Numbered from the stretch's first letter, positions 42,590 to 52,080 are shown. The stretch: 64,000 bases of DNA from Anaerosporobacter sp031551385 (GCF_031551385.1 NZ_JAVBNS010000198.1:1-64000); one strand, 5' to 3'. Made by a program: numbers and translations. Notes: generated from the sequence alone by a model not told the origin.

Positions 42590-43900
42590 ATGCTTATAAA
42601 AATTGGTGATGTTACAAATAGATTTGGGATTTCGCACCGCTCACTACATTATTGGGAAAACGCTGGAATCTTAAAAAGCACTCGGAGCGAAAATGATTAC
42701 CGCTATTATGATGATGAAAATATACAGAAGATTAAGCAGATTGTACTTTTGCGTAAATTACGACTGTCAATACCATCTATTCAAGAGATTTTTACATCCG
42801 ATGAACTTTCAAAAATAATCGCAGTTTTTACAAATCATTTGGATGAAACAAAAAGGGAAACCGAACAACTTAATGCGTTAGGAACGGTTTTACGGCAACT
42901 ACTCAATATGTTAAAAGACAAACAGAATATAGACAGCGTATATAAATATTTGGACACTACTCATAGCACGGAATCTGAAGAACTTAAAATTGCCTTGAAA
43001 ACGGTTTTATCAGAACCAGCGAAAGAAATTACTTTAGAGACGCCACCAGAATCAATTGTAGATATGACAGGAATTAATCTATCGCTGCATCCTTTATCCA
43101 AACAGGATATTCCGGAATTGACCGAAATAATAAAGTCTTGTTATACTAGCAAAGAGGGTGTGGAGAAGCTATATTATTGGGATTTTGACGGATTTGATAT
43201 GCCCAGTTGCCGTTGGTTTTATAAAGTCATGCAAGATGGCAGAAACGTGGGTGCTGTCAATCTGGTTTGTGTCGGAATGGAAGCCATGTTAATTCGCAGT
43301 ATTGCTTATGACGACCCAGACAACAACGTCTACCTCTTTGAGCTTTTAAAACAAACATATCCTGATATATTATGTTGGAATATCTACTTTTCCAACAAAG
43401 ACGCGGACGACGGGGAATTTCATTTCGATTGGGAAGGCAAAAAGAAGCAATTCGCAGATGATAATGGATTCACTTTTTATACCAATTCTCGCTGGGACCG
43501 ATATATCAAAACACTGAAACCACATGATGAAATCTATAACAGCAGCCGTTACCGTTTTGCTCTGCTTGATGGCTCAATGGATGGTGTTTCATTTCGATTT
43601 TTCGGAGCTGACAGACTGGACTGGTATGATGGGAAAATGACGAATTGGACTGTCAATGACTGTGATTTCGGTAATACATTAATCTATGACTCATGGTTGG
43701 GAAACAGTAAGTTTTATGACAGTTCAATGGATAATAGTGATTTTCGATACACATCACTTTTGGGAAGCTCGTTTATTAATGGAAGCTTTCAAGATTGTAA
43801 AATCGAAAACTGTGACATTTCAGGCATGACAATTGATAGTATCAATGTGAAAGAAGCATTGGAATATTATAAAAGCCAAAACGGAGGACGTAAAAAATGA
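42590..43900 (+). CDS. MerR-family regulator with effector domain and pentapeptide-like C-terminus
   Basis: The N-terminus (about 1-70) is a MerR winged helix: LIKIGDVTNRFGISHRSLHYWENAGILK then YRYYDDENI. A coiled-coil linker (about 70-110) follows. The middle (about 150-290) resembles an acyltransferase- or effector-binding-like domain. The C-terminal 80 residues form a pentapeptide-repeat-like run (GNSKFYDSSMDNSDFRYTS and following). ATG 42590 with AAAAGGAAG before it gives 436 residues. The last four bases overlap the start of the next gene. The domain combination suggests that it senses a ligand and controls its own operon. Confidence 0.7.
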   Translation: MLIKIGDVTNRFGISHRSLHYWENAGILKSTRSENDYRYYDDENIQKIKQIVLLRKLRLSIPSIQEIFTSDELSKIIAVFTNHLDETKRETEQLNALGTVLRQLLNMLKDKQNIDSVYKYLDTTHSTESEELKIALKTVLSEPAKEITLETPPESIVDMTGINLSLHPLSKQDIPELTEIIKSCYTSKEGVEKLYYWDFDGFDMPSCRWFYKVMQDGRNVGAVNLVCVGMEAMLIRSIAYDDPDNNVYLFELLKQTYPDILCWNIYFSNKDADDGEFHFDWEGKKKQFADDNGFTFYTNSRWDRYIKTLKPHDEIYNSSRYRFALLDGSMDGVSFRFFGADRLDWYDGKMTNWTVNDCDFGNTLIYDSWLGNSKFYDSSMDNSDFRYTSLLGSSFINGSFQDCKIENCDISGMTIDSINVKEALEYYKSQNGGRKK

Positions 43901-44757
43901 ATCTGGCTGAAAAACAAATTATATCAAACCAACTACAGAATGCAGTAGTAGGAAAAACCATTACAAGAGCTATTGTCAATCAAAACCCACACACTTTCGT
44001 TTGGTTTGCATTGAAACCAAGTCAGATGTTTTGCGCACATGACGCAAATAACACGGTAGCATTGGGTTATGAATCGCTTTTGAACGGACAGATAATAGAA
44101 AAAGCAGAGGTTATTGGAGGAAGACTATATCTTTTTATCTCGAACAGGGCACTAAGTATTGATTTTACTCCACAATATTTCACCAAAAATACAAAGCCCC
44201 CCAAAAGACATCAGCTTTTATTAATGTTGAACGATGAGTCATACTTATCTTTTACTAGTTCACTCGGTGGAGCATTGTTTTTTATAAAAATCGGAGAAAA
44301 TGGCTGGGCAACAGAAGGAGGGTTTCCCTCTATACTAACAGATGAATTTTCACAGGATTTCTTTTTAAACTTAATTAAACAAACTGAACTTAGAAGCCTT
44401 TCGGCAAAAGCATTTTTAGCAACAAAAAACCGTATTCCTGGACTGGACAATACCATTCTTCATGAGATTTTATGGGAAGCAAAGGTTAACCCTAAAAGTA
44501 AGATGAAAATTCTTAATGAATCTGATTTTATTAACATGTACAATGCAATAAAAAAGGTATTTCCTGCCGTTATTCAATCTGGTGGATTAGATACCCAAAA
44601 AGACCTTTTCGGGTATTTTGGCGGATATATTACACAAGTAAGTAAAAAGACGCTGGGTAAGCCATGTTTCCGTTGTGGCTGTCTAATTGAAAAAGAAGCA
44701 TATCTCGGTGGTGTGGTGTACTATTGTCCTGAATGTCAGCCTTTTATTAAAAGTTGA
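43897..44757 (+). CDS. Fpg/Nei-like DNA repair family protein without canonical N-terminus
   Basis: The 286-residue protein keeps the overall Fpg/Nei layout: an N-terminal beta-sandwich (TFVWFALKPSQ, LSIDFTPQYF), a helix-two-turn-helix part (RIPGLDNTILHEILWEAKVNPKSK) and a C-terminal zinc finger (C-x2-C in CFRCGC, then YYCPECQ). But it begins MNLAEKQI, so the Pro2-Glu3 of active glycosylases is absent. It may bind DNA or RNA without base excision, or use other chemistry. It overlaps the MerR gene by four bases (ATGA), so the pair is translationally coupled. Confidence 0.75.
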   Translation: MNLAEKQIISNQLQNAVVGKTITRAIVNQNPHTFVWFALKPSQMFCAHDANNTVALGYESLLNGQIIEKAEVIGGRLYLFISNRALSIDFTPQYFTKNTKPPKRHQLLLMLNDESYLSFTSSLGGALFFIKIGENGWATEGGFPSILTDEFSQDFFLNLIKQTELRSLSAKAFLATKNRIPGLDNTILHEILWEAKVNPKSKMKILNESDFINMYNAIKKVFPAVIQSGGLDTQKDLFGYFGGYITQVSKKTLGKPCFRCGCLIEKEAYLGGVVYYCPECQPFIKS

Positions 44758-45060
44758 CAGTGTGTTATCCCTCTGTCTAAACTGATACAACGGGAAACGG
44801 CATGACCAAAGTCATGCCGCCCTTCCGAAATCATCATACTGTTTTACACTCCCCCACGTTAATCGTGAGGGGGGTTTTTTATGTTAAAAAAATAATATCA
44901 TCTCTCTTTTTCTACTTCTAGTATAACACAAAATCCAAAATATTTCCAGTCTTGTTTTGCAATCTATACTGTGGTAACTTTATCGTACTACAAACGAATT
45001 TATGCCTGTATATCAACATTTGCAGACATATTATTCTCAAAGAAAGGCACGGTCATTTCT
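44758..45060. terminator. Two hairpins after the Fpg-like gene, then a leader without gene
   Basis: CGGCATGAC/GTCATGCCG (44798-44820) and a GC-rich terminator CCCCCACG/CGTG-A-GGGGG with TTTTTT (44851-44881). The rest, to 45060, contains a weak promoter-like TATACT (44965-44970) and an RBS for the next gene. Confidence 0.75.
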
Positions 45061-45915
45061 ATGGATTTTCAACCACAAGACTTGTTTCCCTTACTAAAAA
45101 CATTATCAGAAAAGTATACTTGCAAGGAAAGTACTTCTGTCAGCTATGAGACGGCACAACAACTTATGGAGGCAATACTCTATTGCATTCATGAAAATGA
45201 CTCCACGACCGAAACAACTGCTTTAATGGAGACTTCCTCCTATTCTGCCGAACAGGCTTATGAACAAGGATACGCTCTTGTTGTCAGCAAAATAAAGCAA
45301 GCTCATACCTTATACAATCACATTATGCTTAACTTTAACGGGTATGGTAATGAGGCTTACGAGGAGACTCTGATAGCCGGTCTGCCGAGCTTTTTTACAT
45401 GGTATGATCCAAAGTTTGCTCCACAGAATCATATTATTCTAATAGACTATCCCATTCTAACAAATCTGCAACATTTGAATGGAATTGATTTGATATACGA
45501 ATATTTAAAATGTATTGAATTGGAGCAACTACTGCTATCCTCTTTTCCTAAGGAGTATATTCAAAGAGTTCTATCGCAATATCATCCTGATTATTCCGAG
45601 CTTATAATAAACACGACAGAAATCCTATTAAAAAATATTCTTGTAAACCTTTTGCTTAAAATGAATACTCCCACGGTTCAATTCCATACAATAGATTGTG
45701 AAAAGCTACAACAATCCATTCTACAGACAGAACGTGACGTATTCCTAGATTTACTTACTACTGCACTGGCAACATTTATTGACCAGAAACTGAATAACCG
45801 AAAAGATTTACTTCTATATCTAACGCAAGCAATACCAAACATTGCTACAGAACTAATAAATGCTGCTAGGAACAACTGTATTAATGCTATTTTAGGAGGC
45901 GATTTATATGGATGA
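45061..45915 (+). CDS. DUF6179-like protein
   Basis: The 284-residue cytoplasmic-looking protein has no signal peptide or membrane segment. Conserved-looking blocks are LSEKYTCKESTSVSYETAQQ, MEAILYCI and KIKQAHTLYN, then LPSFFTWYDPKFAPQNHIIL. I recall these from the uncharacterised Firmicute family DUF6179 (not checked). It is mostly helical, with an acidic, Leu-rich second half. ATG 45061 with AGAAAGG was preferred to the longer frame. The next gene starts within its last eight bases, so the two are translated together. The function is unknown. Confidence 0.65.
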   Translation: MDFQPQDLFPLLKTLSEKYTCKESTSVSYETAQQLMEAILYCIHENDSTTETTALMETSSYSAEQAYEQGYALVVSKIKQAHTLYNHIMLNFNGYGNEAYEETLIAGLPSFFTWYDPKFAPQNHIILIDYPILTNLQHLNGIDLIYEYLKCIELEQLLLSSFPKEYIQRVLSQYHPDYSELIINTTEILLKNILVNLLLKMNTPTVQFHTIDCEKLQQSILQTERDVFLDLLTTALATFIDQKLNNRKDLLLYLTQAIPNIATELINAARNNCINAILGGDLYG

Positions 45916-46468
45916 TTATTTTGAACTAATGTTACAAGAACAAAAAAGACTAGAATTAGAACGAGTTCTCTCCTGCAATCAAAAAACAGAGCAGTTTGGC
46001 TTAACTTTAACTCCAGAGGATGCCAATGCTCTAATGGAAACCAAACAAACCTCTTTGAAGGAGAATCGTCGTGTGGAGCTTGGGAATAGTGTTCTTCCTG
46101 AGATCATATTTGCATTTTGCGACTCGGCATATATCAATCAAGACAATTATGTAAATACTATTTCTGAACTGCAAGAGATTTTCTTTCTGTTCAAAAACGA
46201 AGCTTTAGATGAACTAACTGATGATGAATTGCTAACATTTATGAAAGAACAATTCGAAACAGTGTGCTTTGGAGATTTGGATTATCTTCGCAGCACCTGT
46301 CTCGAACGTTTTTCAAGAGGTATTCGTTGTGGATATAAGACACAATCCCAGAAAAGACTACGTGACGAATACGAGATGCGTCCTATAGAGAATGAATACC
46401 GCAATTTTGATGAAGAAACACATTGGGAAAATGAACTTTTTTATTTAAAACTAGAGGATTTATTCTAA
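45908..46468 (+). CDS. DUF6323-like protein
   Basis: The 186-residue protein is acidic and helical. The central block NRRVELGNSVLPEIIFAFCDSAYINQDNY-like part and the following FKNEALDELTDDELLTFMK segment resemble the uncharacterised family DUF6323, often encoded next to DUF6179. TAGGAGGCG precedes ATG 45908, inside the upstream gene. Nothing in the sequence shows an enzymatic motif. The conserved coupling of the two genes suggests a complex. The identification is by recall. Confidence 0.65.
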   Translation: MDDYFELMLQEQKRLELERVLSCNQKTEQFGLTLTPEDANALMETKQTSLKENRRVELGNSVLPEIIFAFCDSAYINQDNYVNTISELQEIFFLFKNEALDELTDDELLTFMKEQFETVCFGDLDYLRSTCLERFSRGIRCGYKTQSQKRLRDEYEMRPIENEYRNFDEETHWENELFYLKLEDLF

Positions 46469-46472
46469 ATAA

Positions 46473-47450
46473 TTAACCAACATGACGCTCAAATCTAGTA
46501 AACCCTAGAATTGTTTCTATCTCATTCAAAACATCTGTAGGAATTACCAACTCACTTGCTGCAATATTATTCTCTAATTGCTCTGGCTTGCTCGCTCCCA
46601 TGATAACACTGCTTACAATCGGTTTTCTTAAAACCCAAGCCAGTGCAAGTACCGACATATTTGTACCAAGTTGTTCTGCTATCTGACTTAATTTCTCTAC
46701 CTTTGCAAGATTTTCATCTGTCAGTAGGTTATTTATCTGCTTATCCGCCTGATGCGTTGCTCTTGAGCCTTGTGGATATGGCTGATCTTTTTTATATTTA
46801 CCAGTTAATAGTCCTTGTGCTAGTGGTGAGAATGGCGTAATACCAATTCCGTATTTCTCACAGACACCTACAATTTCATGCTCAATATAACGGTCTACCA
46901 TGTTGTATTGTGGTTGCAATACTGTTATTGGATATAGGCGGTATTGCTCAATGATACGTTGTGCTTCCTCAAGTCTAGCTGCTCCCCACTCTTCGCTCAC
47001 TCCATAGTAAAGAATCTTTCCTTGTGCAACCAAATCACTTAACGCGCGCAATGTTTCTTCCATTGGCGTTGTAGGGTCAAATCTCTGACAAAAATACATA
47101 TCCAGATAATCCATGTTCATATTACTAAGGGAGCGATCAATATTCTCAAAAATGTGTTTACGAGACAAACCCCATTCATTCGCTCCTGGCCCCATTGGGA
47201 AAAATACTTTACTTGCTACAACAAGGGAACTTCTGCGGTAATCCTTTAGTACTCTGCCTAAAAAACGCTCTGCATCTCCACCACTGTATGCATCTGCACA
47301 ATCGAAGAAATTAACGCCTTTCTCATATGCTAGACGAATTGTCTGCTCTGCTACTTGTGCTTTTTCTGATCCGTTTAAGTCGGTCATCCAGCTACCTACT
47401 CCAATTTCACTAACTTTTAACCCTGATTTTCCTACATTACGATAATTCAT
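46473..47450 (-). CDS. Aldo/keto reductase
   Basis: The 325-residue NADPH-dependent oxidoreductase has the AKR catalytic residues D50 and Y55 (FFDCADAYSGG) and K81 (VASKVF). The usual His is Gln (Q122 in YFCQRFDPTTPMEET), as in several bacterial Kv-beta-like members. C-terminal WVLRKPIVSSVIMGASKPEQL binds cofactor. The start is ATG 47450 with AGAAGGAG; the longer frame reaches the promoter. It is controlled with the divergent MerR gene through a typical 19-base-spaced promoter, so it is probably induced by a toxic aldehyde or similar signal. Confidence 0.88.
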   Translation of the reverse strand: MNYRNVGKSGLKVSEIGVGSWMTDLNGSEKAQVAEQTIRLAYEKGVNFFDCADAYSGGDAERFLGRVLKDYRRSSLVVASKVFFPMGPGANEWGLSRKHIFENIDRSLSNMNMDYLDMYFCQRFDPTTPMEETLRALSDLVAQGKILYYGVSEEWGAARLEEAQRIIEQYRLYPITVLQPQYNMVDRYIEHEIVGVCEKYGIGITPFSPLAQGLLTGKYKKDQPYPQGSRATHQADKQINNLLTDENLAKVEKLSQIAEQLGTNMSVLALAWVLRKPIVSSVIMGASKPEQLENNIAASELVIPTDVLNEIETILGFTRFERHVG

Positions 47451-47571
47451 ATGAATTGCTCCTTCTCTAAGCTGATTGTTATTCCACATTATTAACCCAT
47501 AGCCTTGCAACAACGCGCAAGGCTTGGTATTTGAACAGCAACCTACACTTTGCATTTTATCTTCTTTACAA

Positions 47572-47602
47572 ATCATATCACTTCAAGTAAGCTTGAAGTA
47601 AA
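47572..47602 (-). promoter_or_regulatory. MerR-type promoter/operator for the aldo/keto reductase
   Basis: On the minus strand TTTACT (47597-47602), exactly 19 bases and TATGAT (47572-47577). The perfect dyad ACTTCAAG-TAAG-CTTGAAGT (47580-47599) fills the spacer. A 19-base spacer bridged by a dyad is the hallmark of MerR-activated promoters. Confidence 0.75.
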
Positions 47603-47651
47603 GATATATTTTTGAGTTTTAGAATATTTATTTCAGAAAGGAAATTATTTC

Positions 47652-48068
47652 ATGGGAACATACAGTATTAGAGAAGTCTGTCAAAAATTCAATATTACCG
47701 CTTCTACTCTTCGCTACTATGAAGATTTAGGTCTACTACCACTCGTAGAGCGTACTCCTAATGGCCAGCGAATCTATACTGACTGCCACATTAGTCGCTT
47801 AGTTGGCATTCAATGCTTTAAGCAAACTGGTCTTCCACTTGCGCAAATTCAAAACTTCTTTCTATATGAAGAAAATATCTCGGAATACATTGATGAAATA
47901 TTACTGCTTGTAACAGAGCATGAACAAGACATTATACGCCAGATGCAGGAAATGGAATCCAATCTTGCACACATTCACCAGAAGGTTAGTTATTATCGCG
48001 GAATCAAAGATGCAATTAAATTAAATAAGGAATGGCCCTGTTGGAACGACTATAAAAACGTCAAATAA
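47652..48068 (+). CDS. MerR-family transcriptional regulator
   Basis: The 138-residue protein has a MerR winged helix (1-70: YSIREVCQKFNITASTLRYYEDLGLLP, then RIYTDCHISRLVGIQCFKQTGLPLAQI) and a coiled coil (about 75-120) for dimerisation. The region is short, with one Cys (C133 or so in WPCW) but no pattern of metal ligands. It is divergent from the aldo/keto reductase, whose promoter has its dyad. AGAAAGGAA precedes the ATG. It resembles AdhR/HxlR-like aldehyde-responsive MerR proteins, but the signal is unknown. Confidence 0.85.
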   Translation: MGTYSIREVCQKFNITASTLRYYEDLGLLPLVERTPNGQRIYTDCHISRLVGIQCFKQTGLPLAQIQNFFLYEENISEYIDEILLLVTEHEQDIIRQMQEMESNLAHIHQKVSYYRGIKDAIKLNKEWPCWNDYKNVK

Positions 48069-48193
48069 GCCGTTCACTTTATATAGTGAATAAAAAATAC
48101 ATTTTTTCGAATAATTTTTCTTTCTTTTTTCTAATCTTATGGTATACTTTTAAATAGTGAAAAAAAAGTATATATATACTCAGGAGGAATACT

Positions 48194-51100
48194 ATGCCAC
48201 AAAGAACAGATATCCATAAAGTACTCATTATTGGTTCTGGTCCAATTATTATCGGACAAGCTTGTGAGTTTGACTACTCTGGAACTCAAGCCTGCAAAGC
48301 ACTCCGCAACTTGGGCTACGAAATTGTATTGGTAAATTCAAATCCAGCTACAATCATGACAGATCCAGAAACCGCTGACGTTACTTATATTGAACCATTG
48401 AATGTAGAACGCTTAGAACAAATCATTGCTAAAGAAAGACCTGACGCTCTTTTACCTAACTTAGGTGGACAATCAGGATTAAACCTTTGTTCTGAATTAG
48501 CAAAAGCAGGCGTTTTAGATAAATATAATGTAAAAGTTATTGGTGTACAAGTTGACGCTATTGAACGTGGTGAAGACCGTGTTGAATTCAAAAAGGCAAT
48601 GGATGAGCTTGGTATTGAGATGGCTCAAAGTGAAGTTGCTTACAGTGTAGAAGAAGCACTTGGTATCGCTGACAAACTTGGTTATCCAGTTGTACTTCGC
48701 CCTGCTTATACAATGGGCGGTGCTGGTGGCGGTCTTGTTTATAATAAGGACGAATTAAAGACTGTTTGCGCCAGAGGTCTACAAGCCAGTCTTGTTGGAC
48801 AGGTTCTTGTTGAAGAATCTATTCTTGGATGGGAAGAATTAGAGTTAGAAATCGTTCGTGACTCTGAAAACAATATGATTACTGTATGCTTTATTGAAAA
48901 CGTTGATCCACTCGGCGTGCATACTGGTGACTCTTTCTGTTCTGCACCAATGTTAACTATTTCTGAAGATTGTCAAAGACGTCTTCAAGAACAAGCATAT
49001 AAGATTGTTGAATCTGTTGAAGTTATCGGTGGTACTAACGTTCAATTCGCTCATGACCCAGTGTCTGACAGAATTATCGTTATTGAAATTAACCCAAGAA
49101 CTTCTCGTTCTTCTGCACTTGCTTCCAAAGCAACAGGTTTCCCAATCGCATTAGTAAGTGCGATGTTGGCTACCGGTCTTACTTTGAAAGATATTCCTTG
49201 CGGAAAATATGGTACTCTTGATAAATACAAACCAGACGGTGATTATGTTGTTATCAAATTTGCTCGTTGGGCTTTTGAAAAATTCAAAGGTGTTGAAGAC
49301 AAATTAGGTACTCAAATGCGTGCCGTTGGTGAAGTTATGAGTATTGGTAAAAACTATAAAGAAGCGTTCCAAAAAGCTATCCGTAGTTTGGAAACTGGTC
49401 GTTATGGTTTAGGAAACGCCAAAGACTTTGGCTCAAAAACAAAAGAAGAGCTATTACAAATGTTAATTACTGCTTCTAGTGAACGTCATTTTATTATGTA
49501 TGAAGCACTTCGTAAAGGTGCTACTGTTGCAGAAATCCATGATATCACAAAAGTAAAAGCTTACTTTATCGAACAAATGAAAGAATTAGTTGAGGAAGAA
49601 GAAGCTTTAGCAGCAAACCGTGGACAAATGCCTTCTGACGAAGCATTAACTACTGCTAAAAAAGATGGTTTCTCTGATAAATATTTAAGTCAAGTTTTAG
49701 ATATTCCAGAAGCAGATATCCGTGAACGTCGTATCGCTATTGGCGTTGAAGAAAACTGGGAAAGCGTTCATGTAAGTGGAACAGAAGATAAAGCTTACTA
49801 CTACTCTACTTACAATGCTCCAGATAAAAATCCAGTAAACACCGAAAAACCTAAAGTTATGATTCTTGGTGGCGGACCAAACCGTATCGGTCAAGGTATC
49901 GAATTTGACTACTGTTGCGTTCATGCTTCACTTGCTTTAAAAGAATTAGGTTTTGAAACAATTATTGTAAACTGTAATCCAGAGACGGTATCAACTGACT
50001 ACGATACGTCTGATAAATTATACTTTGAACCTCTTACTTTAGAAGATGTATTAAGCATCTACAAAAAGGAAAATCCAGTTGGTGTTATTGCTCAATTCGG
50101 TGGTCAAACACCTCTTAACCTAGCTGCTGACTTAGAGAAAAATGGCGTGAAGATTCTTGGTACTTCTCCTTCTGTTATCGACCTTGCAGAAGACCGTGAT
50201 TTATTCCGTGCAATGATGGAAAAATTAGAGATTCCAATGCCTGAATCAGGAATGGCTGTAAATGTAGAGGAAGCTCTTGAAATCGCTCATAGAATCGGTT
50301 ATCCAGTAATGGTTCGTCCTTCTTATGTATTAGGTGGACGTGGTATGGAAGTTGTATATGATGACACTAGCTTAGAAAGCTACATGGCTGCGGCTGTTGG
50401 TGTAACTCCAGATCGCCCAATCCTTATTGACCGTTTCTTAAATCATGCTTTAGAATGTGAAGCAGATGCGATCAGTGATGGTACTCATGCATTTGTTCCA
50501 GCTGTTATGGAACACATTGAGCTTGCTGGTGTTCACTCTGGTGACTCCGCATGTATCATTCCTTCTAAACATATTACAGAAGAAAACGTTAAGACAATTA
50601 AAGAATACACTAGAAAAATTGCAGAAGAAATGCATGTTAAAGGTTTAATGAATATGCAATACGCAATTGAAGATGGTACAGTTTACGTTTTAGAAGCAAA
50701 CCCAAGAGCTTCTCGTACTGTTCCACTAGTATCTAAAGTTTGCAACATTCGTATGGTACCTTTAGCTACTGATATTGTTACTGCTGATATAACTGGTCGT
50801 CCATCACCAGTGGCAACACTTAAAGAACAAGACATTCCATTCTATGGAGTTAAGGAATCTGTATTCCCATTCAACATGTTCCCAGAAGTTGACCCTATCC
50901 TAGGACCAGAAATGCGTTCTACAGGAGAAGTTCTTGGCTTATCTGTTTCTGATGGTGAAGCATTCTATAAAGCACAAGAAGCTACGCAATCTAAGCTTCC
51001 ACTTGGCGGAACTGTTCTTATCTCTGTAAACCGCAAAGACAAAGCTGAGGTTGTTGAAATTGCTACTAAATTTGCAGAAGCTGGCTTTAAGATTCTTGCA

Positions 51101-51418
51101 ACTGGCAACACATATGAATTAATCAATAGTTCTGGTATTGCTGCTACAAAAGTAAACAAATTATATGAAGGCCGTCCAAATATCTCAGATATGATTACAA
51201 ATGGCGACATTGATTTAATTATCAATACTCCAGTTGGAAAAGACAGCATTCATGACGATAGCTACTTACGTAAAGCTGCTATCAAAGCAAAGATTCCTTA
51301 TATGACTACGATTGCGGCTGCAAGAGCAACTGCTGATGGTATTGCCTATGTTAACAAACAAGGTAATGGAGAAGTTGTTTCATTACAAGATATGCATAAG
51401 CAAATTAAGGCTAAATAA
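48194..51418 (+). CDS. carB: Carbamoyl-phosphate synthase large subunit
   Basis: The 1074-residue protein has two duplicated ATP-grasp halves: MPQRTDIHKVLIIGSGPIII at the start and KVMILGGGPNRIGQGIEF near residue 555, each followed by an ATP-binding domain (YPVVLRPAYTMGG; YPVMVRPSYVLGG). The C-terminal MGS-like allosteric domain begins near residue 940 (KILATGNTYELINSSG). Ammonia comes from the small subunit, but no carA is next to it. AGGAGG precedes the ATG. A TATACT lies upstream without a clear -35. The gene seems to be transcribed alone. Confidence 0.97.
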   Translation: MPQRTDIHKVLIIGSGPIIIGQACEFDYSGTQACKALRNLGYEIVLVNSNPATIMTDPETADVTYIEPLNVERLEQIIAKERPDALLPNLGGQSGLNLCSELAKAGVLDKYNVKVIGVQVDAIERGEDRVEFKKAMDELGIEMAQSEVAYSVEEALGIADKLGYPVVLRPAYTMGGAGGGLVYNKDELKTVCARGLQASLVGQVLVEESILGWEELELEIVRDSENNMITVCFIENVDPLGVHTGDSFCSAPMLTISEDCQRRLQEQAYKIVESVEVIGGTNVQFAHDPVSDRIIVIEINPRTSRSSALASKATGFPIALVSAMLATGLTLKDIPCGKYGTLDKYKPDGDYVVIKFARWAFEKFKGVEDKLGTQMRAVGEVMSIGKNYKEAFQKAIRSLETGRYGLGNAKDFGSKTKEELLQMLITASSERHFIMYEALRKGATVAEIHDITKVKAYFIEQMKELVEEEEALAANRGQMPSDEALTTAKKDGFSDKYLSQVLDIPEADIRERRIAIGVEENWESVHVSGTEDKAYYYSTYNAPDKNPVNTEKPKVMILGGGPNRIGQGIEFDYCCVHASLALKELGFETIIVNCNPETVSTDYDTSDKLYFEPLTLEDVLSIYKKENPVGVIAQFGGQTPLNLAADLEKNGVKILGTSPSVIDLAEDRDLFRAMMEKLEIPMPESGMAVNVEEALEIAHRIGYPVMVRPSYVLGGRGMEVVYDDTSLESYMAAAVGVTPDRPILIDRFLNHALECEADAISDGTHAFVPAVMEHIELAGVHSGDSACIIPSKHITEENVKTIKEYTRKIAEEMHVKGLMNMQYAIEDGTVYVLEANPRASRTVPLVSKVCNIRMVPLATDIVTADITGRPSPVATLKEQDIPFYGVKESVFPFNMFPEVDPILGPEMRSTGEVLGLSVSDGEAFYKAQEATQSKLPLGGTVLISVNRKDKAEVVEIATKFAEAGFKILATGNTYELINSSGIAATKVNKLYEGRPNISDMITNGDIDLIINTPVGKDSIHDDSYLRKAAIKAKIPYMTTIAAARATADGIAYVNKQGNGEVVSLQDMHKQIKAK

Positions 51419-51480
51419 ATAGTAGAGATTTTCGTATTTTAGAGCGCATTTGCAATGCAAACTTTTAAATACTTTTCTAC

Positions 51481-51547
51481 AAAAAAGAGAGCTACTCTAT
51501 AACTTCAATTCTTTTGAATTACGTTAATGGGGTGGCTCTCTTTTTTG
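51481..51547 (+). terminator. Terminator after carB
   Basis: AAAAAAGAGAGC (51481-51492) pairs with GCTCTCTTTTTT (51536-51547) over a longer structured loop. Confidence 0.8.
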
Positions 51548-51635
51548 TTTAATCCTCTTGACAAATCATATGAATCTGTCATTATGTATCGTATAGATAT
51601 ATCTAATTGATATATAGTATAAGGAGACCCTACAT

Positions 51636-52067
51636 ATGAATGGAGAAGAATTACCTGGTGTAATGAAGCAATCGTTTTGCATCTTTTTTAATAACGGGGA
51701 AATATGGATTGAACATCTCGATGGAATTTATGGATATACAAATCTTGCATTAGAAAAGCTAGAGCTAGACTTTCAGCAATTCAAGCGACCATCTATGCCA
51801 TCTGTAATGGCAGTCAATTTGGAGGAAACTTTTATTACCGATACATTAATTCAAAGTATTACAGAAAAGCTATTATATGGCTCAAAACAATTTAGAAAAG
51901 TCGTCTTCATTGGTGTAAGCAGACAAAAAGCAAAAGAAATAAAGAAGGCATTGGGTAAACCAAACTTCTTAGTTTCTTTTATAAATGATTTCGAAAAAGC
52001 AAAGGAATGGTTAATCTCGCCTATAGAAGTACACGATGGAGGACGGAAAAACTTGGATTGTGAGTGA
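51636..52067 (+). CDS. Small cytoplasmic protein of unknown function
   Basis: The 143-residue product has an alternating beta/alpha pattern: FCIFFNNGEIWIEHLDGIYG, then SVMAVNLEETFITDTLI and FRKVVFIGVSRQKAKEI. The second half has the look of a STAS-like or Rossmann-like small fold, but no family is recognised. AAGGAGA precedes the ATG. A TTGACA at 51559-51564 lies about 17 bases before a poor -10 (ATTATG), a possible promoter. The gene is between carB and a terminator, so it stands alone. Confidence 0.6.
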   Translation: MNGEELPGVMKQSFCIFFNNGEIWIEHLDGIYGYTNLALEKLELDFQQFKRPSMPSVMAVNLEETFITDTLIQSITEKLLYGSKQFRKVVFIGVSRQKAKEIKKALGKPNFLVSFINDFEKAKEWLISPIEVHDGGRKNLDCE

Positions 52068-52080
52068 TTGAATATTCACT

